64,000 bases of DNA, taken from Flavobacterium sp. Root186. Its GTDB lineage: Bacteria > Bacteroidota > Bacteroidia > Flavobacteriales > Flavobacteriaceae. Below, in pieces: positions 55,464 through 64,000 of this stretch. The stretch covers positions 1 to 64,000 of the forward strand of contig NZ_LMHW01000002.1 in NCBI RefSeq assembly GCF_001428525.1. Reading direction: 5' to 3'. The notes under the pieces are model-generated. The model was not told the DNA's origin and did no database searches. It saw nothing but the letters and a program-made list of their open reading frames with translations. The translations under genes and the position numbers were made by a program. Positions within the stretch are counted from its first letter, which is position 1. Every line of letters begins with the position of its first letter.

Positions 55464-55500
55464 TTTGTATGTAATCTTAGCAAACATTTCCTTAAATTTG
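55464..55500 (+). promoter_or_regulatory. candidate serS promoter (TTTG ... TAAATTTG)
   Basis: TTTG at 55464-55467 and TAAATTTG at 55493-55500, spaced 25 bp, slightly longer than usual. It lies 42 bp before ATG 55542 and inside a longer in-frame extension, so it supports 55542 as the start. Confidence 0.5.
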
Positions 55501-55541
55501 CTTCCGTTATTAAAAAATACAATAGTTATAAAAATCAAGCT

Positions 55542-56813
55542 ATGTTACAAATCGCATTTATTAGAGAAAATCAGGAGAAAGTAATCAAGGCTTTAGCAAA
55601 ACGAAATATCGATGCTAAAAGCGTTGTTGAAGAGGTGGTGCAATTAGACGAAAATCGTCGTGCAACTCAAGTGGAATTAGATAATACTTTAGCTGAATCT
55701 AATAAATTGTCCAAAGATATAGGCGAATTAATGAAAGCGGGTGAGAAAGCTAAAGCAGCAATCTTAAAAGAAAAAACAGTTTCATTAAAAGAAAAAAGCA
55801 AAGAACTTGGTGAAAAAGCAGAAGCTTTAGCGGTTGATTTAACGAATAAATTATACACGTTGCCAAATCTTCCGGCAGATATTGTCCCTGAAGGAAAAAC
55901 TCCAGACGACAATTTGAATGTTTTTCAGGAAGGCGATATTCCGGTTTTACATGAAGGCGCACAGCCGCATTGGGAGCTGGTAAAAAAATACGATATCATC
56001 GATTTTGAATTAGGTGTAAAAATTACCGGAGCAGGTTTTCCTGTTTACAAAGGAAAAGGAGCTCGTTTGCAGCGTGCTTTAATCAACTATTTTTTAGATA
56101 AAAACACAGCCGCAGGATATAATGAAGTTCAGGTTCCGCATTTGGTAAACGAAGCTTCAGGTTACGGAACAGGACAATTGCCAGATAAAGAAGGGCAGAT
56201 GTACCATTCAACAATTGACGATTTATATTTGATTCCAACTGCTGAGGTTCCGGTTACGAACTTATTCCGCGATGTTATTTTAAACGAAAGTGAATTACCG
56301 ATTTTGCATACAGCTTATACACCATGTTTTCGTCGTGAAGCAGGTTCTTACGGAGCGCACGTTCGCGGATTAAACCGTTTACATCAGTTTGACAAAGTAG
56401 AAATCGTTCGCATTGAGCATCCGGATAATTCATACGCAGCTCTTGACGGAATGGTGGAACATGTAAAAAACATTCTTCAGGAATTGAAATTACCATATAG
56501 AGTTTTACGTCTTTGTGGAGGCGATATGGGTTTCACATCGGCTTTGACTTACGATTTTGAAGTATTTTCTACAGCGCAGGACCGCTGGTTAGAAATTAGT
56601 TCAGTTTCTAACTTCGAAACTTTTCAGGCAAACCGCTTGAAATTACGTTTCAAAGACAAAGACGGAAAAAACCAATTGGCTCACACTTTAAACGGAAGTT
56701 CATTAGCATTGCCAAGAGTTTTAGCCGGAATTTTAGAAAATTACCAAACGCCGGAAGGAATCGTAATTCCAGAAGTTTTACGTCCTTACTGCGGATTTGA
56801 TATAATTGACTAA
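55542..56813 (+). CDS. serS: seryl-tRNA synthetase
   Basis: 423 residues from ATG 55542 (MLQIAFIREN, the standard beginning); 44 upstream in-frame residues are not family-like. An antiparallel coiled-coil arm (about 30-105) binds tRNA. Class II motif 2 is FRREAGSYGAHVRGLNRLHQF in two parts (about 275-295) and motif 3 is NGSSLALPRVLAGILENYQ. It charges tRNA-Ser. Complete. Confidence 0.95.
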   Translation: MLQIAFIRENQEKVIKALAKRNIDAKSVVEEVVQLDENRRATQVELDNTLAESNKLSKDIGELMKAGEKAKAAILKEKTVSLKEKSKELGEKAEALAVDLTNKLYTLPNLPADIVPEGKTPDDNLNVFQEGDIPVLHEGAQPHWELVKKYDIIDFELGVKITGAGFPVYKGKGARLQRALINYFLDKNTAAGYNEVQVPHLVNEASGYGTGQLPDKEGQMYHSTIDDLYLIPTAEVPVTNLFRDVILNESELPILHTAYTPCFRREAGSYGAHVRGLNRLHQFDKVEIVRIEHPDNSYAALDGMVEHVKNILQELKLPYRVLRLCGGDMGFTSALTYDFEVFSTAQDRWLEISSVSNFETFQANRLKLRFKDKDGKNQLAHTLNGSSLALPRVLAGILENYQTPEGIVIPEVLRPYCGFDIID

Positions 56814-56817
56814 CTTT

Positions 56818-56905
56818 AGTATGCAGTTTTAGTTTACAGTCTCAGTTTCAGTTTACAGTTTTAAAACTGAACTTAAAGCCGGGACTGTAAACTGCGACTA
56901 AAAAT
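56818..56905. repeat. intergenic palindrome (cagtttacag type)
   Basis: agtttacagtctcagtttcagtttacag modules on the left pair with the inverted gggactgtaaactgcgact on the right. A degenerate copy lies at 59116-59150 (cagtctcggtattcagttttcag). It fills the serS-TPR gap. Confidence 0.6.
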
Positions 56906-56926
56906 GCCACATTAAAAAACTGAAAT

Positions 56927-58708
56927 ATGAAAAACATCTTTATCTATATCGTTTTGTTGTGGTCTGGTTTTGCATTCTCGCAAAACGAACAGTTAGCGAA
57001 TAATTACTACGACAAAGGTGATTTTGAAAAAGCAAAAATCATTTACGAAGACCTTTTAAGAAGTTCACCATCCAATACCCAATATTTTTTACGAACGATA
57101 GATTGTTATCAGCAATTGCAGCAATTTGATCTTGCAGAAAAAACAATTTTAAGTCGTTACAATGCCTATAAGCAAGGTGTTTTTTTAGTTGAATTGGGAT
57201 ACAATTATCAATTACAGAAAAACGAATCTAAAGCCAAAAGTTACTACGAACAGGCAATTGATAAAATCAAAACCAGTCCAAATGATGTTTACGGAGTTGG
57301 AAATGCTTTTGAAAAAAAGGTTTTATTAGAATATGCCTTAAAAGCGTACCAAACTGCCATGCAGGTTCAGCCGAATTATAATTTCAATTTTCAGATTGGA
57401 ATGTTGTACGGCCAATTAGGAAAAACTGATTTGATGATCGATCTTTTGCTAACAGAATCATATAATAATCAGCAGAATGCTAATTTAATCCAGACGCAGT
57501 TATCTCGTTTTATGAATGGAGAAACTGATAATACGGCCTTTAAAGACGCGATGCGAAAAGCGTTGATTTTAAGAACACAGAAAGAGCAGGATGTTTTTTG
57601 GAATCATTATTTAAGCTGGTTTTATGTACAGCAGAAAGAATTTGGAAAAGCCTTTATCCAGGAAAAAGCCATTTACAAACGCGAACCGGAATCATTAATT
57701 AGTATTGTAAACTTAAGTCAGTTTGCATTGAATGAAGATGATACCGAAACAGCTTCCGAAATTCTGAATTTCATTCTTCAAAATACAAAAGATACGGATT
57801 TACTGATTCACAGCAACGCCAGTTTAATGCAGATTAAAATTGATAAAGCGCAGGAAAAAGATTATCCGGCCATTACAACTGAATTGCAGCAATTACTGGT
57901 TACTTATGAGATAAATCCTTTTACCTTATCTTTGCAATTAATTCAGGCACATTTCCTGGCTTTTAATTTAAAAAAGACAGAAGAAGCCAAAGCAGTTGTA
58001 AAAAGAGCTTTAGAATTAAATTTAAATGCTTATCAGCAGGCTGATGCAAAGATGGAGCTGGCAGATATTTTGCTTTTAGAAGAAAAGTTCAATCAGGCCT
58101 TGATTTATTATTCTCAAATTCAGCTGGATTTAAAGAATGATGTCATGTCGCATGAAGCAAGTTTGAAAGCGGCAAAAACAAGTTATTTCAAAACCGATTT
58201 TGAATGGGCTTTAAAACAATTTAAAGAATTGAAATCGGCAAACACGCAATTGATTGCCAACGACGCTCTTGAATATTTCTTACTGATAAATGATAATACC
58301 GTTGCTGATTCAACTCAAACGGCTTTAAAACAGTTTGCAAAAGCCGATTTTTTACTTTATCAGAATAAAAAACAAGAAGCAATTACACAGTTTCAAAATA
58401 TTCTAAAAACCTTTAAAGGACAGGAAATCGAAGCTGTAACATTGTTGCGTTTAGGTCAAATATATGAAAGTCAGAAGGATTATACTTCGGCTTTAAGCCA
58501 ATACCAGCAAATCATTGACAATCACAGCGACGGAATTTATGTAGATGAAGCGCTGTTTTTCTCGGCAGAAATTTACAACGACGAGTTAAAAGATATAGAA
58601 AAGGCTAAGCCTTTATATGAAAAGGTAATTTTTAACCATCAGGATAGTATTTACTTTGTTGATGCCAGAAAAAAATACCGCGAGTTAAGAGGGGATAAGA
58701 ATTTATAA
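56927..58708 (+). CDS. exported TPR-repeat protein
   Basis: 593 residues. Signal peptide 1-19 (..GFAFSQ). TPR-like helical repeats run through the whole chain (NNYYDKGDFEKAKIIYEDLL in the first unit, LLRLGQIYESQKDYTSALSQYQQI near 520 in pieces). It has no T9SS tail or enzyme motif. A periplasmic scaffold or assembly role is inferred, similar in layout to TolA/BamD-like or YbgF-type partners. Confidence 0.83.
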   Translation: MKNIFIYIVLLWSGFAFSQNEQLANNYYDKGDFEKAKIIYEDLLRSSPSNTQYFLRTIDCYQQLQQFDLAEKTILSRYNAYKQGVFLVELGYNYQLQKNESKAKSYYEQAIDKIKTSPNDVYGVGNAFEKKVLLEYALKAYQTAMQVQPNYNFNFQIGMLYGQLGKTDLMIDLLLTESYNNQQNANLIQTQLSRFMNGETDNTAFKDAMRKALILRTQKEQDVFWNHYLSWFYVQQKEFGKAFIQEKAIYKREPESLISIVNLSQFALNEDDTETASEILNFILQNTKDTDLLIHSNASLMQIKIDKAQEKDYPAITTELQQLLVTYEINPFTLSLQLIQAHFLAFNLKKTEEAKAVVKRALELNLNAYQQADAKMELADILLLEEKFNQALIYYSQIQLDLKNDVMSHEASLKAAKTSYFKTDFEWALKQFKELKSANTQLIANDALEYFLLINDNTVADSTQTALKQFAKADFLLYQNKKQEAITQFQNILKTFKGQEIEAVTLLRLGQIYESQKDYTSALSQYQQIIDNHSDGIYVDEALFFSAEIYNDELKDIEKAKPLYEKVIFNHQDSIYFVDARKKYRELRGDKNL

Positions 58709-58798
58709 AATAGATCTTAGATATTAGACTGCTTAGATTTTTAGACTTTTCTAAAATCTAACGATCTAATAAGTCTAACGATCTAATAATCTAAAAAC
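58709..58798. repeat. intergenic palindrome (taacgatctaat type)
   Basis: tagatcttagatattagact on the left and inverted ctaacgatctaataagtct on the right, with a second copy of ctaacgatctaataatct. It resembles the unit at 10084-10170. Confidence 0.6.
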
Positions 58799-58800
58799 AA

Positions 58801-59112
58801 ATGATAATTTACAATATTACTACCAATATACACGAAAGCGTTCACGATCAATGGTTAAAATGGATGCAGGAAAAACATATTCCGGAAATTCTGGCTACTG
58901 AGAAATTCTCTTCGGCACGAATTGTAAAAGTTTTAGTTGAAGAAGAAATGGGCGGAATCACGTATTCGGTTCAATATACAACAGATAGTAAAGAAACTTT
59001 AGAGAAATATTATATTGAGGACCAGCCGCATTTTGACAGAGAAGCTTTAGAATTATTTGCAGATAAAATGCTTTCTTTCAGAACGGAGCTGCAGGTTATT
59101 TCGGAACATTAA
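58801..59112 (+). CDS. DUF4286-family protein
   Basis: 103 residues, a small ferredoxin-like alpha-beta fold, matching DUF4286 (MIIYNITTNIHESVHDQWLK). Role unknown to me. It begins 92 bp after the TPR gene, across a palindrome. Confidence 0.82.
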   Translation: MIIYNITTNIHESVHDQWLKWMQEKHIPEILATEKFSSARIVKVLVEEEMGGITYSVQYTTDSKETLEKYYIEDQPHFDREALELFADKMLSFRTELQVISEH

Positions 59113-59115
59113 TTT

Positions 59116-59345
59116 AGTATTTCAGTCTCGGTATTCAGTTTTCAGGAAACAGAATTGCCCAGAAATTTGACAGATTAAACGGACTTATACAGATTATTAG
59201 ATTTAAAATTTGTGCTAATTTGTGGAATTCGTGGCAAAAAAATATAAAGCTTTGAGTCTTTGAGCCTTTGTGGCAAAAAAAGTGAAATAAGCTTTGACCC
59301 TTCGCTCCAAAAAGAATACTTTTGCGCCCTTGTGGCAAAACAAGA
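59116..59345. repeat. composite intergenic repeat before rsmA
   Basis: Several modules in a row: a cagtctcggtattcag remnant, cagattaaacggacttatacagatt, ttgtgctaatttgtggaattcgtggcaaaa and ttgagcctttgtggcaaaaaaag, and a final cgcccttgtggcaaaa. These match modules at 42800, 46195 and 61475. The rsmA promoter sits inside the last part. Confidence 0.6.
59293..59324 (+). promoter_or_regulatory. candidate rsmA promoter (TTTG-N20-TACTTTTG)
   Basis: TTTG at 59293-59296, a 20-bp spacer, then TACTTTTG at 59317-59324. This is the best fit in the window to the flavobacterial TTG-N17-23-TAnnTTTG promoter. It lies 28 bp before ATG 59352 and covers an alternative TTG start at 59322, which it rules against. 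Confidence 0.6.
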
Positions 59346-59351
59346 AAGAAA

Positions 59352-60137
59352 ATGGAAAAAGTAAAAGCCAAAAAACATTTAGGACAACATTTCCTTAAAG
59401 ACGAAAGTATTGCAAAAGCAATTGCCGATACTTTGAGTTTAAAAGGATACGAGGAGGTTTTAGAAATAGGACCAGGGATGGGTGTGTTGACTAAGTATTT
59501 GCTTGAAAAGCCAATAAATACACATGTTATTGAAATTGACACAGAATCGGTGGTGTATTTAGGTGAAAATTATCCAAAATTAAAAGATCAGATTATCTCT
59601 CAGGATTTTCTAAAGTATAATATTAACGAAGTTTACAAGGATAAGCAATTTGCTATAATTGGAAATTTCCCTTATAATATTTCGACTCAAATTGTTTTTA
59701 GAACATTAGAGTTTAGAGATCAGATTCCGGAGTTTTCCGGAATGTTTCAAAAAGAAGTTGCAGAGCGAATCTGCGAGAAAAAAGGATCAAAAGCTTACGG
59801 AATCTTATCCGTATTGGCTCAGGCCTTCTATGATACTGAGTATTTGTTTACTGTAGACGAAAATGTTTTTATTCCTCCGCCCAAGGTCAAGTCGGGTGTG
59901 ATGAAAATGACCCGAAAGGAAGATTATAGTCTTCCGTGTGGTGAAAAGTTATTTTTTACGGTTGTAAAAACTGCTTTTCAGCAAAGACGAAAAACATTAC
60001 GTAACAGTTTGAAAACATTAAATTTATCAGATAAACTGCGAGAAGACATTATCTTTGATAAACGTCCCGAACAGCTAAGCGTTGACGAATTTATTGTTTT
60101 GACTCAAAAAATAGAAGCCGATGGAGTTCAAAGTTAG
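59352..60137 (+). CDS. rsmA: 16S rRNA dimethyladenosine transferase RsmA (KsgA)
   Basis: 261 residues from ATG 59352. [11 protein letters not shown] at 8-18 is the KsgA signature. SAM-binding EIGPGMGV at 38-45 and catalytic NFPY at 105-108. It dimethylates A1518 and A1519 in 16S rRNA during small-subunit assembly. The stop overlaps the mgtE start by 17 bp, so the two are translated together. Confidence 0.95.
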   Translation: MEKVKAKKHLGQHFLKDESIAKAIADTLSLKGYEEVLEIGPGMGVLTKYLLEKPINTHVIEIDTESVVYLGENYPKLKDQIISQDFLKYNINEVYKDKQFAIIGNFPYNISTQIVFRTLEFRDQIPEFSGMFQKEVAERICEKKGSKAYGILSVLAQAFYDTEYLFTVDENVFIPPPKVKSGVMKMTRKEDYSLPCGEKLFFTVVKTAFQQRRKTLRNSLKTLNLSDKLREDIIFDKRPEQLSVDEFIVLTQKIEADGVQS

Positions 60138-61470
60138 CAAAGAATTTATTCATCAATTAGAAGATTTAATCGTTAAGAAAAATGACAATGAACTTGAAGT
60201 TTTACTTAATGATCTTCACCATGCTGATATCGCCGAAATCCTTGAAGAATTAGATTTTGACGAAGCAACTTATATTTTCAAAGTTTTAGATAGTGATAAA
60301 ACTGCAGAAATTCTTCTTGAATTAGAAGAAGACTTGCGTGAGAATATCTTAAGCCGACTTTCTCCTAAAGAGATTGCCGAAGAGCTTGATGAGCTTGAAA
60401 CAAATGATGCGGCCGATATTATCGCTGAACTTTCGCAGGAAATTAAGGCAGAAGTTATCTCTGAGTTACTTGACGTAGAACACGCAAAAGACATTGTTGA
60501 ATTATTACGCTATGATGAAAATACGGCGGGTGGTTTGATGGGTAAAGAACTTGTAAAAGTCAATGAAAACTGGAATGTTTTAACCTGCGTAAAAGAAATG
60601 CGAATTCAGGCAGAAAATGTTTCGCGAGTTCATTCTATTTATGTTGTTGATGATGAAAACCGCTTAAAAGGCCGTTTATCTCTTAAAGATTTATTGACAA
60701 CTTCGACCAAAACTCAAATTGGAGATATTTATATTCGAAAATTAAATTTCGTGAACGTAGATACCGAAGATGTTGAGGTAGCCCGTATTATGCAAAAGTA
60801 CGATTTAGAGGCGATTCCGGTTGTGGATGAACTGGGACGTTTGGTTGGAAGAATTACAATTGATGATATCGTAGACGTAATCAAAGATGAAGCCGATAAA
60901 GATTACCAATTAGCAGCGGGTATTACACAGGATATTGAAACAAACGACAGTGTTCTTGAATTAACAAAAGCGCGTCTGCCTTGGCTTTTAATTGGGATGG
61001 TAATCGAGATTGTCGCTTCTTTTGTTTTGAAAGATAATGAAAGCGCTTTCCAGAAATATTCGACCTTAATTATTTTTGTACCCCTGCTTTCGGCTACAGC
61101 CGGAAATATTGGAGTTCAGGCATCGGCAATTGTTGTGCAGGGTTTGGCAAACGGAACCTTGAAAGAATTCAGCAAAAGTTATTTTAGTAAAGAAGTTACC
61201 GTTTCGATGATTTCCGGAAGTATAATTTCCCTGCTTCTGCTGGGATACCATTCTCTTATGTACGGACAATATTTAGTAGGAATTGCTATTTCGATCTCTA
61301 TGATAGTGGTCATTATGTTTGCCGCAATTTTAGGAACCTTGGTACCGCTTTTTCTTCATAAAAATAAAATCGACCCCGCAATTGCAACCGGGCCATTTAT
61401 TACTACAACTAATGATGTTTTTGGAATTATGCTCTATTTTGGAGTAGCCAAATTGATTCTTGGGTTTTAA
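60121..61470 (+). CDS. mgtE: magnesium transporter MgtE
   Basis: 449 residues. N-terminal superhelical MgtE_N domain about 1-130 ([14 protein letters not shown]), two CBS domains about 135-255 ([15 protein letters not shown]), and five membrane helices about 280-449 with the pore segment [13 protein letters not shown]. Mg2+-gated magnesium channel/transporter in the inner membrane. Overlap with rsmA is common in Bacteroidota gene order as I recall, but I cannot verify it. Confidence 0.95.
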   Translation: MEFKVSKEFIHQLEDLIVKKNDNELEVLLNDLHHADIAEILEELDFDEATYIFKVLDSDKTAEILLELEEDLRENILSRLSPKEIAEELDELETNDAADIIAELSQEIKAEVISELLDVEHAKDIVELLRYDENTAGGLMGKELVKVNENWNVLTCVKEMRIQAENVSRVHSIYVVDDENRLKGRLSLKDLLTTSTKTQIGDIYIRKLNFVNVDTEDVEVARIMQKYDLEAIPVVDELGRLVGRITIDDIVDVIKDEADKDYQLAAGITQDIETNDSVLELTKARLPWLLIGMVIEIVASFVLKDNESAFQKYSTLIIFVPLLSATAGNIGVQASAIVVQGLANGTLKEFSKSYFSKEVTVSMISGSIISLLLLGYHSLMYGQYLVGIAISISMIVVIMFAAILGTLVPLFLHKNKIDPAIATGPFITTTNDVFGIMLYFGVAKLILGF

Positions 61471-61472
61471 AT

Positions 61473-61535
61473 TTTTGCCACAAATTAATAGATTGCAGTG
61501 ATTTAAAATCCTTAAAATCTGCGTAATTTACAGCC
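61473..61535. repeat. gccacaaatt / atctgcgtaa intergenic repeat
   Basis: tttgccacaaattaatagattgcag and ttaaaatctgcgtaattt modules, as at 42800 and 46195. Confidence 0.45.
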
Positions 61536-61582
61536 GAAAAATATGCTGTTAGCCAGCCCAGAATAAATTAAAACCAAGCAGG

Positions 61583-62359
61583 ATGAAAGTACACATTATA
61601 GGGGGAGGAAACCTTGGGGTTTCTATTGCCTTGGGAATTGCAAAATTTTCTAAAAACAATCAGGTTACCGTAACAAGAAGAAACACTGCAAGTATTCAAT
61701 ATTTAGCCGAATACGGGATTACGGTTTCTAACGATAATAAACATAATATTCAAGAAGCCGATGTGGTAATTTTAACCATAAAACCGTATCAGGTTGATAC
61801 CGTTTTGTCTGAAATTTTACCGGTAATTCAAAACAAAACAATCGCTTCTGCCGTAAGCGGATTGTCTCTTGATGTTCTTCAAACAAAAACAAATAACGAA
61901 TACCCTGTTGTGCGTATTATGCCAAATATTGCTGCGCAGTTTGGGGAATCGGCTACATGTATTTCTTTCCCTGAAAAAGACAAAGAAAAAGCATTGCCAA
62001 TTGTGGACTTATTTGAGGATTTAGGAACGGCTCCTGTAATCGACGAAAAATTAATGGATGCAGCGACAGTTTTAGGCGCGTGTGGAACTGCGTATGCTTT
62101 AAGATATATTCGTGCTTCTATGCAAGCGGGAATCGAAATTGGATTTGATTCTAATACCGCTCTCGCAATTGCTGCACAAACCGTAAAAGGAGCTGCAAAA
62201 ATGTTATTAGAGGAAAAAGTACACCCAGAACAATTAATTGACCGCGTAACAACACCACAAGGTTGTACAATTGTCGGTTTAAATGAAATGGAACATAATG
62301 GTTTCAGTTCGTCTTTAATAAAAGGAATAAAGACTTCTTTAAAGCAAATCAAAGGGTAG
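61583..62359 (+). CDS. proC: pyrroline-5-carboxylate reductase
   Basis: 258 residues. Rossmann motif IIGGGNLG at 4-11. PNIAAQFGESATC and the DAATVLGACGTAYA helix are ProC signature regions. It reduces pyrroline-5-carboxylate to proline, the last step of proline synthesis. The chain is slightly shorter than the E. coli enzyme. Single gene. Confidence 0.93.
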   Translation: MKVHIIGGGNLGVSIALGIAKFSKNNQVTVTRRNTASIQYLAEYGITVSNDNKHNIQEADVVILTIKPYQVDTVLSEILPVIQNKTIASAVSGLSLDVLQTKTNNEYPVVRIMPNIAAQFGESATCISFPEKDKEKALPIVDLFEDLGTAPVIDEKLMDAATVLGACGTAYALRYIRASMQAGIEIGFDSNTALAIAAQTVKGAAKMLLEEKVHPEQLIDRVTTPQGCTIVGLNEMEHNGFSSSLIKGIKTSLKQIKG

Positions 62360-62364
62360 TTTTT

Positions 62365-62425
62365 TAAAATTTCAATATTTAAAATTCCAAATTCCAATTT
62401 TTGTTGGAGTTTGGGATTTTTTGTT
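62365..62425. terminator. AT-rich hairpin after proC
   Basis: aaattccaaattccaat (about 62383-62399) pairs with gttggagtttgggattttt, with mismatches, ending in Ts. A possible proC terminator. Confidence 0.45.
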
Positions 62426-62442
62426 TTTGGAATTTTAATAGA

Positions 62443-62513
62443 TTGTCAGTCTGAGCGAAGTCGAAGACCTTATATATGACAAATCCCTTCTACTTCGCTC
62501 AGGATACAGCTGT
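62443..62513. repeat. inverted repeat of the ctgagcgaagtcgaag family
   Basis: Arm gtctgagcgaagtcgaag (62449-62466) pairs with the inverted cttctacttcgctcagga (62487-62504). The same arms are seen at 28877-28943. Confidence 0.7.
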
Positions 62514-62525
62514 TATAATAGTCGT

Positions 62526-62825
62526 TTAAGCAAAAACTTCAAAATGCTCGACTTTCTCTTCAAACTCTAATAAAAAGTCATCATCTTCAGGATAGTATTT
62601 TGCTTTTTCGAAATCGTCTCCGGCAAAATTTTTAATTACTTCTACGTTTTTCCAATACGTAATTATTGTAAAATGTGCTTCGTTGTCTTTTATATTTCTT
62701 AAAAAAGACAGTTTCACAAAACCAGTAGTTTTTGAGTAATCAGGAATTGCAGTCTTTTTAATGAATTCGGTGTAAGTTTCATAATCTTCAATTCTTGTTT
62801 TTCCGTGCCATATTCTTGCGATCAT
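62526..62825 (-). CDS. small antibiotic-biosynthesis-monooxygenase-like protein
   Basis: 99 residues. IARIWHGKTR start and the ITYWKNVEVIKNFAGDD stretch look like the ABM/dimeric alpha-beta barrel fold. No known substrate. It ends close to the proC-side repeat and starts downstream of another palindrome. Confidence 0.7.
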   Translation of the reverse strand: MIARIWHGKTRIEDYETYTEFIKKTAIPDYSKTTGFVKLSFLRNIKDNEAHFTIITYWKNVEVIKNFAGDDFEKAKYYPEDDDFLLEFEEKVEHFEVFA

Positions 62826-62855
62826 AATATTGAATTTAAAGTTATTTTAGGCTTT

Positions 62856-62960
62856 TTGTCATTCCGAGGAACGAGGAATCTTCGCAAGTAGCTCCGCAAT
62901 ATAATGCCTCAATCTTTGTCGAGTTTTCTTACGAAGATTCCTCGTTCCTCGGAATGACAA
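62856..62960. repeat. near-perfect 28-bp inverted repeat
   Basis: 62856-62883 (ttgtcattccgaggaacgag and on) pairs with 62933-62960 as an almost perfect inverted copy, with a 49-bp spacer. It lies in the gap between two minus-strand genes. No transposase is nearby. Confidence 0.75.
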
Positions 62961-62989
62961 TATTGTGGAGAAAATTGGAATTTGGAATT

Positions 62990-63535
62990 TTATTTTTGAG
63001 ATTTAATTAATTGAATATATTTCCTCCCACATTCTGAAAGCTTTGTATAAGAATTCATCGAGTTGCCATAATTTTGAATAGTAAGCGTGTCTTTTGAATA
63101 ACCGGCTTCGATTCCAACTGGGATTTCTAATTCTTTTGTAGATGTTTTAGAATCCGAAATAGAATCATTTTCTTCTTCATGGCTTATGTCGCCTTCATAT
63201 TCATCCCATTTTATACCTTCTAAAATCAAATATTTTTCTCCATATTTTTGGATTTTAAAAGTTGCAATTCCTTTAAGTTCTCTAGTTTTTGTTTTTAAGA
63301 AATAAGCATAACCATTTTTTGTTTTTGTTATTTCTAATAAGAGTCTACATTCACCTGAATCGTTTTCCTCGGGTTTAGTTTCATAAGTGCCTTCTATCCA
63401 TTTTTTGTCAAATGGCTTTTCTAAAGTAACTGAATTTTTTGAAATGGCAGGTTCAGGAGATTCAGAAGCGTTTTTTTTGTCGTTACAAGAAAAAAGCAAG
63501 GCAAAACTAAATAGTAAATAGTAATACTTTTTCAT
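62990..63535 (-). CDS. unknown lipoprotein
   Basis: 181 residues. Lipobox LFSC with lipidated Cys 17. The mature chain is acidic, with a KWIEGTYETKPEEN region and many Asp/Glu/Ser; no domain recognised. Single gene. Confidence 0.7.
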   Translation of the reverse strand: MKKYYYLLFSFALLFSCNDKKNASESPEPAISKNSVTLEKPFDKKWIEGTYETKPEENDSGECRLLLEITKTKNGYAYFLKTKTRELKGIATFKIQKYGEKYLILEGIKWDEYEGDISHEEENDSISDSKTSTKELEIPVGIEAGYSKDTLTIQNYGNSMNSYTKLSECGRKYIQLIKSQK

Positions 63536-63602
63536 TTTTCGAATTGAGGTTATTTTTAAAAATTAAATCTGTTTATATCTGCGAAAATCTGTGTGCCAAA
63601 AA

Positions 63603-64000
63603 TTAAGCGCTTTTATTTTTTGAGAGAACAAACTTTAAATAAGCAAATCCGAGAACGCCGGAAAGTACAGAGGCTATAATAATTGATATTTTAGAATAAA
63701 GAATTGTTTCAGGATCTTTAAAAGCCAGAAGCGTAATAAAAATAGACATTGTAAAACCTATTCCGCCCAGCATTCCGGCACCCAAAATATGCGCCCATCT
63801 TAAGTTTTTCGGTAACGCACATAAACCGGCGCTTACTCCAATGGAAGAAAAAAGAGCAATTCCTAAAGGTTTTCCGATTACCAGACCAAGAATAATTCCA
63901 AATGTATTAGGATGGTTTAATCCGGCATGCCAGTCAGATTCTATGGCGATACAAGTATTGGCAATTGCAAACAAAGGCAGAATAATAAACGCTGCAGGTT
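63603..64000 (-). CDS. nhaA: Na+/H+ antiporter NhaA, C-terminal part (5' end off window)
   Basis: The frame is open to the right edge and reads ..PAAFIILPLFAIANTC before the NhaA C-terminal helices (GLVIGKPLGIALFS, GAGMLGGIGFTMSIFITLLAF). About 132 residues are visible; NhaA is normally near 390-450. It exchanges sodium for protons across the inner membrane. A TTG at 63974 is an internal Leu, not a start. Confidence 0.92.
   Translation of the reverse strand, partial: PAAFIILPLFAIANTCIAIESDWHAGLNHPNTFGIILGLVIGKPLGIALFSSIGVSAGLCALPKNLRWAHILGAGMLGGIGFTMSIFITLLAFKDPETILYSKISIIIASVLSGVLGFAYLKFVLSKNKSA

Noticed and set aside
55410..55541. Longer SerRS start
   Set aside because: Upstream residues come from repeat DNA and a promoter; MLQIAFIREN is the standard beginning.
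61879..62397. 172-residue minus-strand frame opposite proC
   Set aside because: Overlaps proC fully and runs into a repeat; no motif.

Overview
This window reads as chromosomal DNA of a gliding flavobacterium (Bacteroidota, most like Flavobacterium). The base composition is AT-rich. It carries a GldH gliding lipoprotein, exported proteins ending in type IX secretion (T9SS) sorting domains, a TonB-dependent receptor with a carboxypeptidase-like N-terminal domain, and many short lipoproteins with an S/G-C lipobox. Several genes have TAnnTTTG-type -7 promoter elements, and tight rho-independent hairpins separate the genes. I see no rRNA, tRNA, CRISPR array or prophage. Both edges cut a gene: a giant repeat adhesin on the left and nhaA on the right.

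Layout. 1-4732: the first 1577 codons of a minus-strand secreted repeat protein. 5062-9212: ricT, gldH and a class A penicillin-binding protein in a tight plus-strand cluster. 9381-11384: the two subunits of a 3-oxoacid CoA-transferase and a small membrane protein. 11710-14481: a secreted M4 metalloprotease with a T9SS tail. 14835-19954: TonB receptor, exported SAM hydrolase, outer-membrane protein and PPP-type phosphatase. 20094-23549: DNA polymerase IV, a stand-alone PAS protein and class I fumarase. 23637-24680: an IS200/IS605-type single-domain transposase bracketed by palindromic (REP-like) hairpin arrays. 24707-36339: mostly minus-strand housekeeping and repair genes, including an AlkZ-like protein, a DnaQ-like exonuclease and an alkylguanine-DNA methyltransferase in a row, then a MetR-like regulator, an M28 membrane peptidase and a GNAT-nitrilase fusion. 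36515-36847: an ssb paralogue interrupted by an in-frame TGA. 36920-49526: DUF2461 protein, ferritin, OmpA protein, CAT-like, HAD, EamA, MetRS, CDGSH, PhzF and YdeI-like proteins and small unknowns. 49751-55363: unknown proteins, an exported patatin-like lipase, a lipoprotein and a T9SS-tailed TPR protein. 55542-64000: SerRS, TPR protein, DUF4286, RsmA, MgtE, ProC, small unknowns and NhaA.

The most unusual parts are the intergenic DNA and a few coding oddities. Several families of imperfect palindromes fill the gaps: a 'cgcaaag' family, a 'ctgagcgaagtcgaag' family and a 'ctggact..agtccag' family. The last lies on both sides of the transposase, which suggests a REP/RAYT-type unit. One block shows a palindrome inserted inside another. 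The adhesin gene shows stacked 27-, 99-, 153- and 942-bp duplications, a sign of recent repeat turnover. All functional calls come from motif recognition by eye; no database search was run.
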